Shown here: positions 25,501-40,500 of the stretch, one piece after another | Layout: each line of letters starts with the position of its first letter | How positions within the stretch are numbered: position 1 is the stretch's first letter | Assembly (NCBI RefSeq): GCF_027580225.2 | Contig: NW_027395276.1 | Coordinates: forward strand, 3,703,501-3,767,500 | Reading direction: 5' to 3' | Origin: Misgurnus anguillicaudatus | Taxonomy: Eukaryota > Chordata > Actinopteri > Cypriniformes > Cobitidae | DNA: 64,000 nt | The notes under the pieces: model-generated | Told to the model about the DNA's origin: nothing | Database searches by the model: none | The model's input: only the letters and a program-made list of their open reading frames with translations | Position numbers and translations under genes: made by a program

Positions 25501-28500
25501 ACTTGCTAAACTGTTCACTTTAAATGCTTATATCTTCTGTATGCAAATGTTGATTCATACCATAATGCGTTTTTTGCATAGTTGTGTTTGAGACATAAAA
25601 ACGTCTCGGGTTATTTATGTAACTGTTGTTCCCTGAGAAGGGAACGAGATGCTGCGTCTCTCTTGCCATACTTCCTGTAACGCCGTCTTTGGCAATATTT
25701 CAGATATAGATATACTTCCTGGCTCCCACGTCACCCTGTTTTTGTCATTAAGCCTCACCATTGGTTGAATTTGATATACACATTTAGACGCACCCGTGGA
25801 GGCGTCCCCATAGTGTCACTGCAGTGACACAGTGCAAGTTCCCTCGAAAGGGAACTGTAACAGTCTATCTTAAAGGTAACGCAATGTAACTTTGCTCTCA
25901 CTTGAAATGTGTCCCCACATTTAGTCCTTGAATTTAAGGGTATCGGACCTGGAAAGTCCTTGAAAGGTCCTTGAATTTGAAGTTAACTAAGGTGTGGGAA
26001 CCCTGAGCTTAAACATTTTCTGTTTAGTTTTGATATTTAAAATAAAAATACCACCCAATAAATTAATTAATCTTCAACATTTTATGATTAAATTGACTAG
26101 TTTATTGTTCTAAAAAAAGTTGCATGAAGAAATGTTGCGTGCAAACATATCAAAAAAATGTTGCAAACAAATATCAAAGCATGCAACCATATCAAAGGAA
26201 TGTGGCACGCATACAGTCATTGTTGGAGGGCCTGTGGCTGTCAGCATAACACAAAATGAATCAATGTTTTTTTTTACTTTTACATGACTTTGCATGCAAG
26301 TTTTGCAGATTGGAATGCAGATTGTCCCTTTAAAATGCATAAATTATAGTCGTACATCACGATGACATCATTCACAACCCATTTACTTCAAATATTTGTC
26401 TTTTTGACAGGAGGCAGTAAATCAGAGGAGCCGTCACCAGTGGCTGTACCGTTGTCAGCAGCGGTTACTCCTCCCCAACCCAAAACCCCTGCACCTCCTC
26501 CTACTGTTCACCCAGATCAAACCAGAGAAAGTGAGAGAGCACCGGAGAGAGTAACAGTACCAGAACTCAGACCAGAACCATCTAAAGCACCACTACACAC
26601 AACCCTACCCAACAGCATCGTGGAGGCCATTTCCATACCACATATCACTAACACGATCTCTGGTATACCTTACAAAATACAAATTTTTAAGACTCTACGG
26701 GTTTTTATTTGGGAATGCTGAGCAAATCCTGTTCTTACTTCCAGATCTTTCTGTCCCGTCACCATCAGTGCTTCCTGCTCAGCCAGTTTCCATTCAGACC
26801 CAGCAGGTCAAACCTCTGGAGGTGCCGGTGGCTTCACTTCTCCACTCCACAGGCATTGTGGGTCCCATCGGTCGGCCCTCTGTCTTGCCCTCCGACATGG
26901 ATGAAGATGAGGGACTCAAGCACTTTGAGCAGGTTTGGGTTGGTTGTTTATTGTACAGGAGAGCAAACGGCAGCTGCTGAACAGATTGCATAAATTGGGA
27001 GCATGGTTCCCACAGATCCTTGAAATCCTTGATAGTTTGTGAATCTGGGGGGGAAATTCAAGGCCGTGGAAAGTTTTTTAAAATATACATACATAGATAC
27101 AGGTCATTGAAAGTGCTTGAATCCATTTTATGCACGATTTTTTATGAAAAAAAAACAATCCGTATTCCTTGTGTAGTGTAGGATAATATCATATAAATTC
27201 TAGACTTCATAAGCACACGTGCTAAACTGTTCGCTTTAAATGCTTATATCTTCTGTATGCGAATGTTGATTCATACCAAATTAATTTTTGGCATAGTTGT
27301 GTGGAAACGTCTCGGGTTAAGTATGTAACTGTTGTTCCCTGAGAAGGGAACGAGACGCTGCTTCTCCCTCGCCATACTTCCTGCGTCCCTGTAACGCCGT
27401 CTTTGGCAATATTTCAGATAGCGATATACTTCATGGCTCCCGCGTCACCCTGTAATTGTCGTTAAGCCTCACCATTGGTTGAATTTGATATACACATTCA
27501 GACGCACTTTGGGAAGGCGCGAGTTCCCTCAAAAGGGAACTTTAACAATGTATCTTTAAAGGTAACACAATGTAACCTTGCTCTCACTTGAAATGTGTCC
27601 CCAAATTTAGTCATTGAATATGAGGGTATTGGACCTGGAAAGTCCTTGAAAGGTTCTTGAATTTGAAGTTAACTAAGGTGTTGGAACCCTGTGGGAAGCA
27701 TGCTTGCATAGTTTGTCACAGCTTAGTTTTTGTTTATCTAAAAAGGTCATACCTGCAGTCTCATTGTAGATGTGTAATAAGGATTAAATGTTGAATGCAT
27801 ATCCTCTCCTTTCGATTTAAACAGGAAGCTGAGAAAATGGTGGCGTACCTGCAGGACGGGGTTCTGGACGATGAGCGTTTGGCTGCTAAGATTGGCCACA
27901 AACCCACCGCTCTTCCTATTACTCACGAGGCTGCGTTTAAATGGTATTACAAGGATCCACAGGGAGAGATCCAAGGTGGGCAAATCACTTTTTTTAAACA
28001 TGCAGTCGTACATCGAAAACTTTTCAACGTCAATATTTTGTTTGTATTTAATGAAGAAACTAAAGCTGTAGCATGCATTAACCACTTACATCTTAAAAAT
28101 GATTAACAAATGCCAGTTTGAACTGCTTATTGTGAAGCCATCCATGTATAGAGACTGGGGTCTGTCTTTTCACAGGGCCGTTCAATAACCAGGAGATGTT
28201 CGAGTGGTTTCAGGCAGGTTATTTCACCATGACCCTGCAGGTGAAGCGAGGCTGCGACGAGGCGTTTCAGCCTCTTGGTGAAATTATTAAGGTTTGGGGG
28301 AGAGTACCCTTCAGCCCGGGCACGCCACTGCCTCCGATGGTGGTAATTACACTTTTGTTTTTCTGTATGACATGACCATCTAGGTTTTCTGCCTGTGGTG
28401 TAGAGCATCACAAGTGTTTCATGTCTGTGTTTCCCTTGTAGGGAGATCCAGATCAAGAGAGGATGAAACGTCAACATGAGATTAACGCTCTAAATATGAT

Positions 28501-31500
28501 TCAGTTACAACAGCTGCAATATCAATACTTACTCAGGTACGACAACCACTCACGTGTGTCTTGTAGATGTTACTAGATTTTGGAACTGACACAAAGGTTA
28601 ATCAGCTAGGCATACACAAATGTTGGCCAGTTAATAAGCCTAGAAGAAATATTAACTGAAGTGTCTTTGTCGCTCACTAGCTTATTTCACACATTATAGA
28701 AAAAAACACTGCAAATGACTTTCCGGAATCTGTGTGCATTCAAATACATACCGTAAAGACATATGACTTGTTTAAAGTCCTGCTTGGTTGACCAAAAATA
28801 TTTGCCACCCACTATAGCTTTTAACTAAATGCTCACAGTTTTAAAATATGGGCAAGTTAAAATGCCCAGAATATAACAACAGATTAAGTCTTGATAAAAA
28901 GAAACGGATCTCTAGATATAGATATAAATATGATGGGTGCTATGAGGCGATGGCCATTGAGTCTGTTTTAAGGTCTTGATGCACTTTTCTTTCTATTAAC
29001 CTTTGCGTCTCTTTCTCGTCTTTCTATTCAAAGATGTTTGTACTGTAGGCAAAAGGCGCGTCAAACTACATTGCTCACTCAGCGCACGTGTCACTGAAAT
29101 AAACGCGGGTGTTTTCTTAGCTTGCTTAAAGTTCAGAAAACTTTACAACTATTAGTATTATGTGCAAGAAGAGCTTTCTTTATTTGGCGACGTATCTCCT
29201 TGCGTGCGCCTTTAGAGACTCGAGAGACCTGCTGCTGTATGAGCTGCAGTGGATTTACTTGCACTTATTAGGAAATTACACAAATAACTTGTTTATTTGT
29301 TATGAGTGGATTATTTTACATATTTCTTTATCACACTCAAGTCTGACATGTGGGAGTGCAGAGTTAGCCACACCCACTTATTTACATTTCATTGTATAGA
29401 CAGAATAGAAAAATTTGTTACATCTGACATTTTACTTCAGGGTTACAGAATATACTGTCATACCGTCCCACCCTACTTGGTAGTTTTTTCTCCATCCTCT
29501 GAAGTTTGCTTATTATCCGTGATTTCTCTCTCAGGACAAACCGTGCATGCATTTTTGTTTATGATAAGATCATAAGCGGGTGACGCACTGTTCTAGTTGC
29601 GCATGCTGGTGATTGATCTCAGCTTAAGCGTGGATAATGATGAACTTCCTGATCTATGCGTCAGTTTAGTTTGCAAACATTTCTCCTCGTGAATGTTAAT
29701 GTGCATGTAAATCCCCTGTTTTAAAGGGATAAATATTAACTTCCTTACGGCATTGTTTCTGTCTTTGTTACAGCAATGTTACTAGGTCCCCTTTTACGGG
29801 AGCGATCCTCGTAAACATGACCATTTAGGTCTTAAGAGAAAGTAAACGGTTGAAAAAGAAAACGCATGTGTAACAGATCTGGACTTTGGTCTTAAAGGGG
29901 AAGTTATTTAATTTTACTTCTGTCTGTCACTCATGTGTATCAAACAGCATTGAGAGAAAATCTCTCACTGCTCTTAACTAAATCACTTTTCTAAATTTAA
30001 TAAGATATGCATTATTATTTATTATAATTTTTCATCACTGACTGTTGATCTTCAGTGTGCTTGAGTTTGTTTTAGCATGTATAAACTTTTTGTAAGATTA
30101 TGAAAATTCTATCTCATTAAAAATTTAAATAACATAAAAACCTTATTAAAAAATAAAAAACTTCAACCGTGATGCATATCGTTACAATGATATAAAATGA
30201 ATCCATATCGGCCACCCCTACACTCAAATTGTCTCAGTTTTCTGTCTGTCAAGCGGTCTCTGTTTTCTTTGTCACGTCTCACTTTTTTTACTTTGTTTTT
30301 TTTATGCTGTCTCACTCTCTGTCAAGCTGTCTCACTCTCTATCAAGCTGTCTTGTTCTCCCTTACACTGTCTCACTCTGTCACTTTGTCTGTCTCACTCT
30401 GTCTCACTCTTTTTTATGCTGTCTCACTCTCTGTCAAGCTGTCTCTGTTTTTCTGTCTCACTCTCTTTTACGCTGTCTCACTCTCTATCAAGCTGTCTTG
30501 TTCACTTTTACGCTGTCTCACTCTGTCACTTTGCCTGTGTCACTTTGTCTCACTCTCTTTTATGCTGTCTCCCTCTCTGTCAAGCTGTCTTGTTCTCCCT
30601 TACGCTGTCTCACTCTGTCACTTTGTCTGTGTCACTTTGTCAGTTATGCTGTCTCACTCTCTATCAAGCTGTCTTGTTCACTTTTACGCTGTCTCACTCT
30701 GTCACTTTGTCTGTGTCACTCTGTCTCACTCTCTTTTATGCTGTCTCACTCTCTGTGAAGCTGTCTCTGTTTTTCTGTCTCACTCTCTTTAACGCTGTCT
30801 TGTTCTCTTTTATGCTGTTTCACTCTGTCACTTTGTCTGTGTCACTTTGTCTCACTCTCTGTCAAGCTGTGTCTATTTTTCTGTCTCATTCTTATACACT
30901 GTCTCACTCTGTCAAGCTGTCTGTTTTTCTGTATCACTCTTTTACGCTGTCTCACTCTGTCACTTTGTCTGTGTCACTCTGTCTCACTCTTTTTATGCTG
31001 TCTCACTCTCTGTCAAGGGATCCCAGTTTTCTTTGTCACGGTCTCACTCTTTTTAAACTTTGTCTCTGTTTTCTCACTCTCTGTCAAGCTGTTTTTCTGT
31101 GTCACACTGTCTCACTCTTTTACGCTGTTTCGCTCTCACTTTGTCTCTTGTCACTCTATCTCACTCTTTTTTATGCTGTCCAACTCTCTGTCAAGCTGTC
31201 TCACTCTCTGGCAGGCTGTATGTTTTTCTGTCTCACTCTCTGTCAAGCTGTCACGCTGTCTCACTCTTTTAAGCCGTCTCACTCTCTGTCAAGCTGTGTC
31301 AAGCTGTCTCACTCTCTGTCAAGCTGTCTCACTCTCTGTCAAGCTGTCTCACTCTCTGTCAAGCTGTCTCACTCTCTGTCAAGCTGTCACTCTGACTCAC
31401 TTTTTATGCGGTCTCATTCCCTGTCAAGCTGTCTCTGTTTTTCTGTCTCACTCTCTTTTACTCACTTTGTCTGTGTCAATCTGTCTCACTCTTTGTCAAG

Positions 31501-31517
31501 CTGTCTCTGTTTTCTGT

Positions 31518-31568
<51 letters not shown>

Positions 31569-34500
31569 AATTTTTTTCTCACTTTTTATTAGCATAATTG
31601 TGTGTAATTGTGATGCTCTTTAACTCCACTCTCTCTTTTATTCTGTAGGCAACAGTACGCTCAGGCTTTGGCTCAGCAGAAGGTTTTAAGTGCGCCCCCT
31701 CCTCCTCCCACACAACAACAGCAGCAGTTAAACCTTCTCCTTCATCAAGCCCTCAAAATAAGGTGCAACATCACTCTTACATAACTCTTAACCACACTGG
31801 TGGAGAGATTCACAAATTAATGAATAATATTATCACAGTAGCTTGTGGTTGTGTGTTTTGAGTAGCGTATCGGCTGTGATGTTATTTCACATTTGTGATT
31901 TGTTTGCAGAACTCCAGAGCCGCAACAGAGCCTCTTACCTCCGGTCACGCGTTCCATGTCGGTTCCAGATTCAGGATCTGTATGGGAATTACAGAACCCT
32001 TCGACCCAGGCCTCCTGTGCTCCAAACCTGCAGCCGGCCGCTCCCAGCAGTACGTCATCACCAATAACACATTTCCAGAATAATGAAAGATGGATTCTTG
32101 TCTCTTTTTACTGCCACACATTTTGTAGGGATCGTTACTTGGGACCTGTTTTTGCAAGTTTCAGAGCACATTGAGTATATAATGTCACTTGTCTCTTTAA
32201 ATGTTAAGACTTTCAATTTCCTTGTGACCGTTTCCCTTTACTTTGGAAATGTTTCATGTCTAGAACTGACTAATCACGTTTAAATGAAGATGAAAGCACT
32301 GTGGTCTCATTGGTCGTCTGGTGCGTGTCTGGCTTGCTGCTTTCCTACTCTCACTTACAGTAACAGACCAATCGTTGAGTTTTGAATATGACTCACAGAT
32401 TTTTGTGGCGTGTACCCCGTCTGTGAAGGGTTTGACTCAGCTGAATAATTGTCACTTAAGCAGAACTAGAACATCTGACGTCCGTGTTACGTTTACTTTC
32501 AACTGATGCCTTATCAAGGCACAGCTAGAAGACACGCATTTGCTCTGTTCACTTTTAACAGCTCAGCATGCAGACAAAAATAAAATATCCTCACGTCTGT
32601 GATATTTTTGGTTCTAGATATGGAGCCTAAAATCATCAGTCTCTTTTCTAAAGAATATGTGTTGAATAATGTTTTACTGTTGGCATTAAGTACTTACCTT
32701 TTGAGCCACATGAAAAAGCTTCCAGGTTTTATTAAATATTAACATTTTTCATATTTAAGAATATTTAGGATTTCATTCTTGTGTCTAGCACAGTACAGAC
32801 GTGTAAAAGTGTTTGTGTGTTTTAGCTTGGGATGGGAGTAGCGTGTGGGACCTTCCAATGGACTCCATGGCTCAGGTGTCTTCCATTGAACAGATGCAAC
32901 AAATGGAGAAAGCCAAAGCTATGAAGGTAAGCGAGATGTTAGACATTTCTTATGTAAATCAAACAATGTGGGGTTGGGGGGTTTACTTGCGTAACTTGAG
33001 AAGTTGTGACCTGAATTTAATTTGCTTTGAAGTCAGTATACAATACAGGTCATCTTACCTCTCATTTTATGTTTTTCCTAACGTTGGTTTCTTTAGGAAT
33101 GTAAGCATGCAAATTGTTTAATCTGAGTCATTTTCTGCTTTTAAGCTGGAGATTGAAAGACGTGAGGCGGAGCTTCGAGCTAAACGGGAAGAGGAGGAGA
33201 AGAAACGACTGGAAGAGGCTTTACGTGCCCGACAGGAGGAGGAGCGGAAACGTTTAGAAGAAGAAGAGCTGGCACGCCGAAAACAGGTCAGCAGAAAAGA
33301 AAAACCCCATCTCAGACAATGACTACGTTAACATGAATACCAATAATGCGATTATTACCAATAACGAGAGTAGTAAGATGTGTGCATGACTGAAGTTAAC
33401 CTCTTGACTTCTGTTTACATGCAGTTTTTATTTTAACAACATTCATTATGTTATCCGGTGTTATGAAGGCAAGGCAAGTTTATTTGTATAGCACATTTCA
33501 TACACAGAGGTCATTCAAAGTGCTTTACATAGAAATGAGAAAAAAATATATATATAAAAGAGAAAAAAGAAAATGTAAAAATAAGAGACACACGATAAAA
33601 TCACAATAAAAACAAAGATACATGAGAATTTAAAATAACAATTAAAGAAAATAAATGTGATTTTAATAAAAACAGTTTAAAATGTAAAAAAAAATGTCTT
33701 ACCTCCGTTTATTCTCGAAAAGCGTTGTCCGCAGAAAATAAAATGGTAATTTAAAACGCTGAAGAACTAACTAATCAGTGGCGGAGGCAGAGAGTGTATG
33801 ATGGTGGGTCTCTAAAAAGAAACGTCCCGCACTTTGTCATATTCCACGCAAATTGTGCCATAAGCTATATTTCAGGTGTTGTGAACTGACTGTTTGCTGC
33901 GGGTTTGGCGAAAAACGATTCTTAAATTTAGTTTTGTATAAGGAAAAATCTTTTGGGGGGTAATTTAACCAACTAAGTTAGCCCATGGCTTACCTGAGTA
34001 TTTGCCAGGTTCTGATACATAGAGGACCCAGAAGCGGGAAAAAAAATCAATACTGCTTTATTGGACATCAACTTAAAAAGTCGGGCCGTCGAGTCACGAG
34101 CCACCAACAGCGTGTCAACTTTAGTTTTATATTTTAGACTTTAATATTGCTCTCTGCTGCAATGCACTCGAACCAAACGTGATTCCCCTTCAGCTCTCAA
34201 CAAACAGCAGCGATTGGCTGACGGAAAGCAAGAAAGTACTGTAATAAACCATATATTTCCAAAAAGCGCAATTGTCTTCTTTTAGGAACAATTCAAACTT
34301 TTTTGATAGCGCAAATGCTTCAGGAGTTACGCTTAAATGAACAGCTGTAGAATCAGAGCCCTTTAGGCCGTTTCTCAATCCGAAGGCTGTGGCCTCCGGA
34401 GGTTGCATAGGCAGGCTGATTCATACATCATCAAGCCTGGTTTATTTAAGTTAACGGAGCATTACATTCGCAAATCATAAGCATATTACAACAATTTATG

Positions 34501-37500
34501 ATTAACTAAGAATAATAATCAATATTTTAAAGTTAATTTAAAAGTTAATATTTATTGTCTTTATGATGTATGCAGCCTAGAAATGCGACCCTTCGGAGGC
34601 TACAGCCTTCGGATTGAGAAACGCAATGCATAACAAACCACAAACAGCCTTTTAATAGTAAATTTCCTTTTTAATGCAGTTTAAAAAAATCCGTTATTGT
34701 GTAATTAGTGTTTTTTAGCTTTGTGATTCTGCTGGTTAATTCAGTTAAATGCAATAAATTAATTTATTAGTAACTTGTAAAGCAAAGAAAGAGAAGATGA
34801 AAGAGAGATTCTCGTTATAAAACAGATTCTTAAACAAGATTTTAAGCCCATTATGTGTTTTTACGGAACTTTAGAAGAGACAAAATATGGACTTAAATCG
34901 GCTTTTTTGACACGCAGTGATGAAAACGCGGTTGAAGTGCTTGTCATTTATATTCACGCCGGAGCCTGAAGAAACATCACTCCATGCCGTCCAATTAGTA
35001 ATGCACCGAAATTAAAGTTCGGGGAAATTTAGGATTCACTTGGCCAAAAGCAAAACAGAAGCCGAAAATGGCTTCTTTAAAAAACATTAAAATGTTAAAC
35101 TTTTCTATGTATGTATGTATGTATGCATATATGTGCGTGGGCCGGCAACATTAATTTTTGGCGCACATATACATTTCTTCCCCCTTTACATCGTCATGTC
35201 TTTAAACACATAAATATTGGTATTAATCATTAAATGAATGGCTTGTTTTAGACAATATATATTTAATATTCATATATAGAGTAGACGCATTTATTAATTT
35301 TACAGCACTTTTTCCGAATGTCTTTATTTTAATGTAGTAAGACTATGAACTCTCACTCAAGTGTTTATTTAACTTTATTTTTCTTGTTAAATATTTTGGG
35401 TTTTAATGCACTTGATAATAGAGAATAAGAGAGTGAGGCATGATGCAATTTCACTTAATGCTTGTCTCATCCGTTCTCGCGTCTTTCCTCACTTGCATCC
35501 TAGAAGGGTGTAGCTAAGATGCAAGAAAAGGAAGCGAGGAAAGGAAACGAGAATTGAGAAGCACTCATGTTCTCTGTTTTGTTAATGCACTATGTGTGTT
35601 TTTGTAGGAGGAGGCTCTCCAGAGACAGCGGGAGCAGGAGGAGGCGGCCCGGCGGAAGAAAGAAGAGGAGGAAAGGTTAGCTCAAGAGGAGGCGCTCCGC
35701 CGGCTGGAGGAAAGAAGGAGAGAAGAGGAAGAGAGAAGACAAAGGGAAGAATTCCTCCGCAAACAGGTGTGAACGTTTACCTGCATCTGTACTTGACCTT
35801 TCAAACTGTCTTGGCCATCTCGTATTGCCTTTATAGGAAATGTTTTACTTCTGGTTTTGTAGAACAGTCATTAATATTTTTATTTATCTGTTGTTTGTTC
35901 CTTAAAAGCAGCAGGAGGAGGAGCGCAGGAAACAGGAAGAGCTGGAAGCTCTGCGGCGGCTTGAGGAGGAGAAGCGTCAGGAGGAGGAAGCGGCTGCGGC
36001 GGCCGCTGCAGCGCTGGCGAGGCAGCAGCAGGAGGAGCAGAAGAGGAGGGAGCAGGAGGTGCAGAAGCAGCAGGAGCTGCAGAGGCAGCGGCAACAGCAG
36101 CAGGAGGCTCTGCGCAGACTGCAACAACAGCAGCAGCAACAGCAGCTCGCGCAAATGAAGGTAAAACTTCCCTCCGCATTTAATGCAACAGATCCAGAAG
36201 TTTAGTTTCTTTGAATTGTTGCAACAGTGGGAAGAAGTTGATTGATTATGTGGATTTGGTTTGGTGCACAGCGAGAGGTTTACCAAACTGGATTAGAATG
36301 AGATTATTTTAGATTATCCTGGATTATTCTTAATGTGAATCTGACTCTATTGATGGTGTATTAAAGGAATATTCCATTTTCTTAAAAGAAAAATCCAGAT
36401 AATTTAGTCACCACCATGTCATCCAAAATGTTGATGTCTTTCTTTGTTCAGTCGAGAAGAAATTATGTTTTTTGAGGAAAACATTGCAGGATTTTTCTCA
36501 TTTTAATGGACTTTAATAGACCCCAACAATTAACACTTAACTCAATACTTAACAGTTTTTTTTCAACGGAGTTTCAAAGGACTATAAACAATCCCAAACG
36601 AGGCATAAGGGTCTTATCTAGCAAAACGATTGTCATTTTTCACAATAAAAATAACAAATATACACTTTTAAACCACAACTTTTCGTCTAGGTCCGGTCCA
36701 GCGCAACCTAACGTAAATGCGTAGTGACGTAGGGAGGTCACGTGTTACATATATAAAACGCACATTTGCGGACCATTTTAAACAATAAACTGACACAAAG
36801 ACATTAATTAGTATCATTCGACATACAACAACGTTGGAACGGTCCTCTTTCAACACACTTGTAAACACTGGGGGGGGGGAGTTTCGCGTTCGTCCTCTGT
36901 GACCTCTTGACGTCATGACGTATTGCATCAGGTCATGCTAGCGCATCACGACCGGATCTAGACGAGAAGTTGTGCTTTAAAAGTGGATATTTGTTATTTT
37001 TATTGTCAAAAATGACAATCGTTTTGCTAGATAAGACCCTTATGCCTCGTTTGGGATTGTTTATAGTCATTTGAAACTCTGTTAAAAAAAACTGTTATGT
37101 GTTGAGTTAAGTATTAATTGTTGGTGTCTATTAAAGTCCATTAAAATGAGAAAAATCCTGCAATGTTCTCCTCAAAAAACATAATTTCTTCTCAACTGAA
37201 CAAAGAAAGACATCAACATTTTGGATGACATGGTGGTGAGTAAATTATCTGGATTTTTCTTTTAAGAAAATGGAATATTCCTTTAATATTGGCTCAAAAT
37301 GAGTGAGATGAAAATGGCCTGAGGATTCAAACACAAGGCAGAGTTTAAAGCTTTTCTTATTTCTGATGATTAGATATTGTATAACAATCATTAAAGACAC
37401 TGACTCTCTGATGGGAGTTAAGCCTTATTTAAACTTCTGCTTACGATGTACTTACCATGCTATGCGCAAAAATGTGAAGATGAGCTGCTGCTTTGACTTT

Positions 37501-40500
37501 TGTCATGCACCTCGCCTTTAAGGTGGTAAAAGGGATATATAAACTTGGGAGTCTTTGTCAGCTTTTAAAAATTCAAATTTAAAGTGTACATATTTGCTAA
37601 TAATGCAGAACGAAAAGCCAGGAATCAATCACAAAATTATTTATTTACACCATATATATGAACATAGTGTATGATTCAAATTTTGAGTGATTTCTATTTT
37701 GCATTAATGTTTTTTGTATCTTCCTCAGCTCCCTTCATCTTCTAAGTGGGGTCAACAGTCAGCCACAGCACACGCGCTCTCACAATCTCAGAACGCTCTA
37801 TCGCTCGCCGAGATTCAGAAACTGGAGGAGGAAAGAGAGCGGCAAGCACTAGAGGAGGTGAGGATGACAATTAGGGATGGGACGACAAATGCCGATATAA
37901 ACTAATAATACGTGGGCGAAAACAATTCTGAATCGCAAAGCCGATATTATGCACAGCTATTTCATTTACTACGGCTTTTGATCTTCAAGTCCTTATCGAT
38001 CTGAAATCACTGTAAGCTTGAGTTGTTTATAACATGCATTTGAAAAAGCAACACACAATCATTATAAATATTCTTTATTATCATGAAAATACCTGAAAAG
38101 GTTTGAAGAACAGCAATATAAATATATGCTTAAAGTCGGGGTGCATAATTTAAAAAAAACGCTTTGGAAAAGAGAATTGTTCCGAGTACCAAAACACACT
38201 TGTAGTCAATCAGTAGGGGCATGTATACTTACTGACATCGTTGCCTGGGTTGCATATGTGTGGGGTGGGTCTATCAAATGAAGATCCAGATATTGAGGTA
38301 GGGGCATGTTTGTATAGGTGATTTCAAAAGTCAACATTGGCTTTCAGAGATCATGCACACCGCCTTTAAGCCATTTCCTGAAGTTGCATGTTGAGTTTCT
38401 CCACGAGAGCGCCCTCCGGCATTTGAAAGTAGCTGCATTTCACTTCAATTCATTGAGATGCATAGTAAGCATCATCTTCGCCAATGATTCCCATTTATCA
38501 GTTTATTTACAGGAGTCATATTCTGTCTTTAAGTGACATTTATATTCTTTATGTTGACTTTTTAGTTGGTGCTTTATTTGTTGTGCTGAAAACAGTTGTC
38601 GTTTTTAAAGATGCTGACTCACTGAAATAGTTACTTCTGTACCTTTAAATAGCTCTTTACTAAATAGAGGTAAATATCAATTCATCTTTTTTGCTGATTA
38701 ATCTGCATCGATAGTTGGAATCTATTGTATTTCCTTGTCGATTATTTTCATCAGAGTAATTCCAGACTTCACTTTATCTAGATGTCGATTCTCTTATCTG
38801 AGTTTTAGTTTAGCTGCTCAGGACTTATGTATTTATTCATGACCAGCAATGTTACATATAATGAGATTTAAATCGTTATATTACAATATATTATTTACAA
38901 TATATTAAAGATGCACCGAATGTTTGGGAACCAAAATTATTTGGCCGAAAATAGCAAAAAATTAATTTAGTTAAACACTTGAAAAATCAGGTCTTCAGGG
39001 GTTAACAAAAGCGTTTTGTAAGACAGAAGCGCTTTGTCTCTGTCATGCTCCTATCAGTCTTGACCAAGCAAGCACACGCGCATCCTCTGCTTAACATAAG
39101 TTGTGTTAGTAAATTAGTGCTGTTTTGGTTGCGAGCATCGTTGCAAGTTTTCTTAAGACACAGTAATGAAGAGGGTTTTTTTTGTGCAGGACTAGAAGAT
39201 CGGATTAATATAGGGCTGTCCTCGACTAAGGATTTACATATTCGAATCAGAATTGTCGAATCTTTTCATAGTCGACCGATAGTCGAATCATCTATGTGTG
39301 TGTGCTAATTCAGTTTTTTAATTTAATTTGGAGATTAAGCACGTCAAAGCAGTCATGACCAAAAAAAACGACAAATGAGTAATGACAAATAATTTGTGAT
39401 TGTTACTGCAAATTATAAAAACTAAGCTTTATATACAATTCATAAAAACACTGAAATTAATGATTTTATAGACACTACGCGTTATTATTCAGCACAGAAA
39501 TACCTGCTTGCTTTCACTTTGATCATCTCCATTTAGATACAGAAACAACTGATGATATTATTTATTTCAGGAATCTCTTTTCTATCATTTGAAAGTGAAC
39601 ACCAACCATAATATTAAATCACAAGAAAGACAGTCGTGTCAGGAATAAATATAGGTTCGGTGCAGATATTTTACATTTCATCACCGAAATTTAAAGAAAC
39701 GGCTTACCTGTTTTGTAGTTTAACTTTTGACAAGATACCCACAATGTTCTAAATACATTTTAAAAACTTATACCCGTCGAAAACATCCGTTTTTTAATGT
39801 TTAGTTTGATGAACTTCTAAATATGAGATGAAGCGCACCTAGCACATTCGGCTAAATTGCATGCGCAAGCATGGCCAGCACGCAATAGTGCAACATCGAT
39901 ACAACGAAAAGCAATCGAAAATGTACAGACTTAAATTAGATCAGAATTTACGTTTATAATAAATACATTTTTTTTATAAAATAAGGTCAGAAGTAACAAA
40001 GTGCAAAATGCCTCAAGTGCACGAAAACAAAACACAAGCCAAATAGATACATCAGATAACCCAGATAGGGCTGGGCGATAGAGCTAAAATGTTTATCATC
40101 GATATAGCATGTTATATCATTCGATAGCGATAATTATTGATATTTTTATGACCCATTTAAAATAAGGACCAGGAGAAAAATATATTACATTTAAACATTT
40201 TTATTTTAAACTTAACCTTCCTCTGATCATAATCCCTTCAGGTATTAAGACAGAAATGTCAACAACCATAGAAAACTTAAATAAATACATTTAAACATGA
40301 GTATAAATTTACAATGAACACTTAACAATTATCTTATCTAACATTTAAGGTGCACAATAAGAGAAAATGTAAGAAATTCTTAATAAAGTAAAATAATAAA
40401 ATAGTGCAAAGTGTTAGATATAAACATAGAAACCTGAGAATTTAGTGCAAGTTTAGTGCTAGGAAGTTCACTAGCCGTTCACCTTCTGGTGAATAAAGTG

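Noticed and set aside
30197..31570. 457-codon open frame, Ser/Leu/Cys/His-rich
   Set aside because: It covers the 20-bp minisatellite and all three forward frames are open there; no conserved domain, and it lies in a gigyf2 intron.
35831..36286. Leu-rich minus frame of 151 codons, and an Ala/Pro-rich one
   Set aside because: Shadows of the E/Q/R-rich coiled-coil exon 21 on the other strand.
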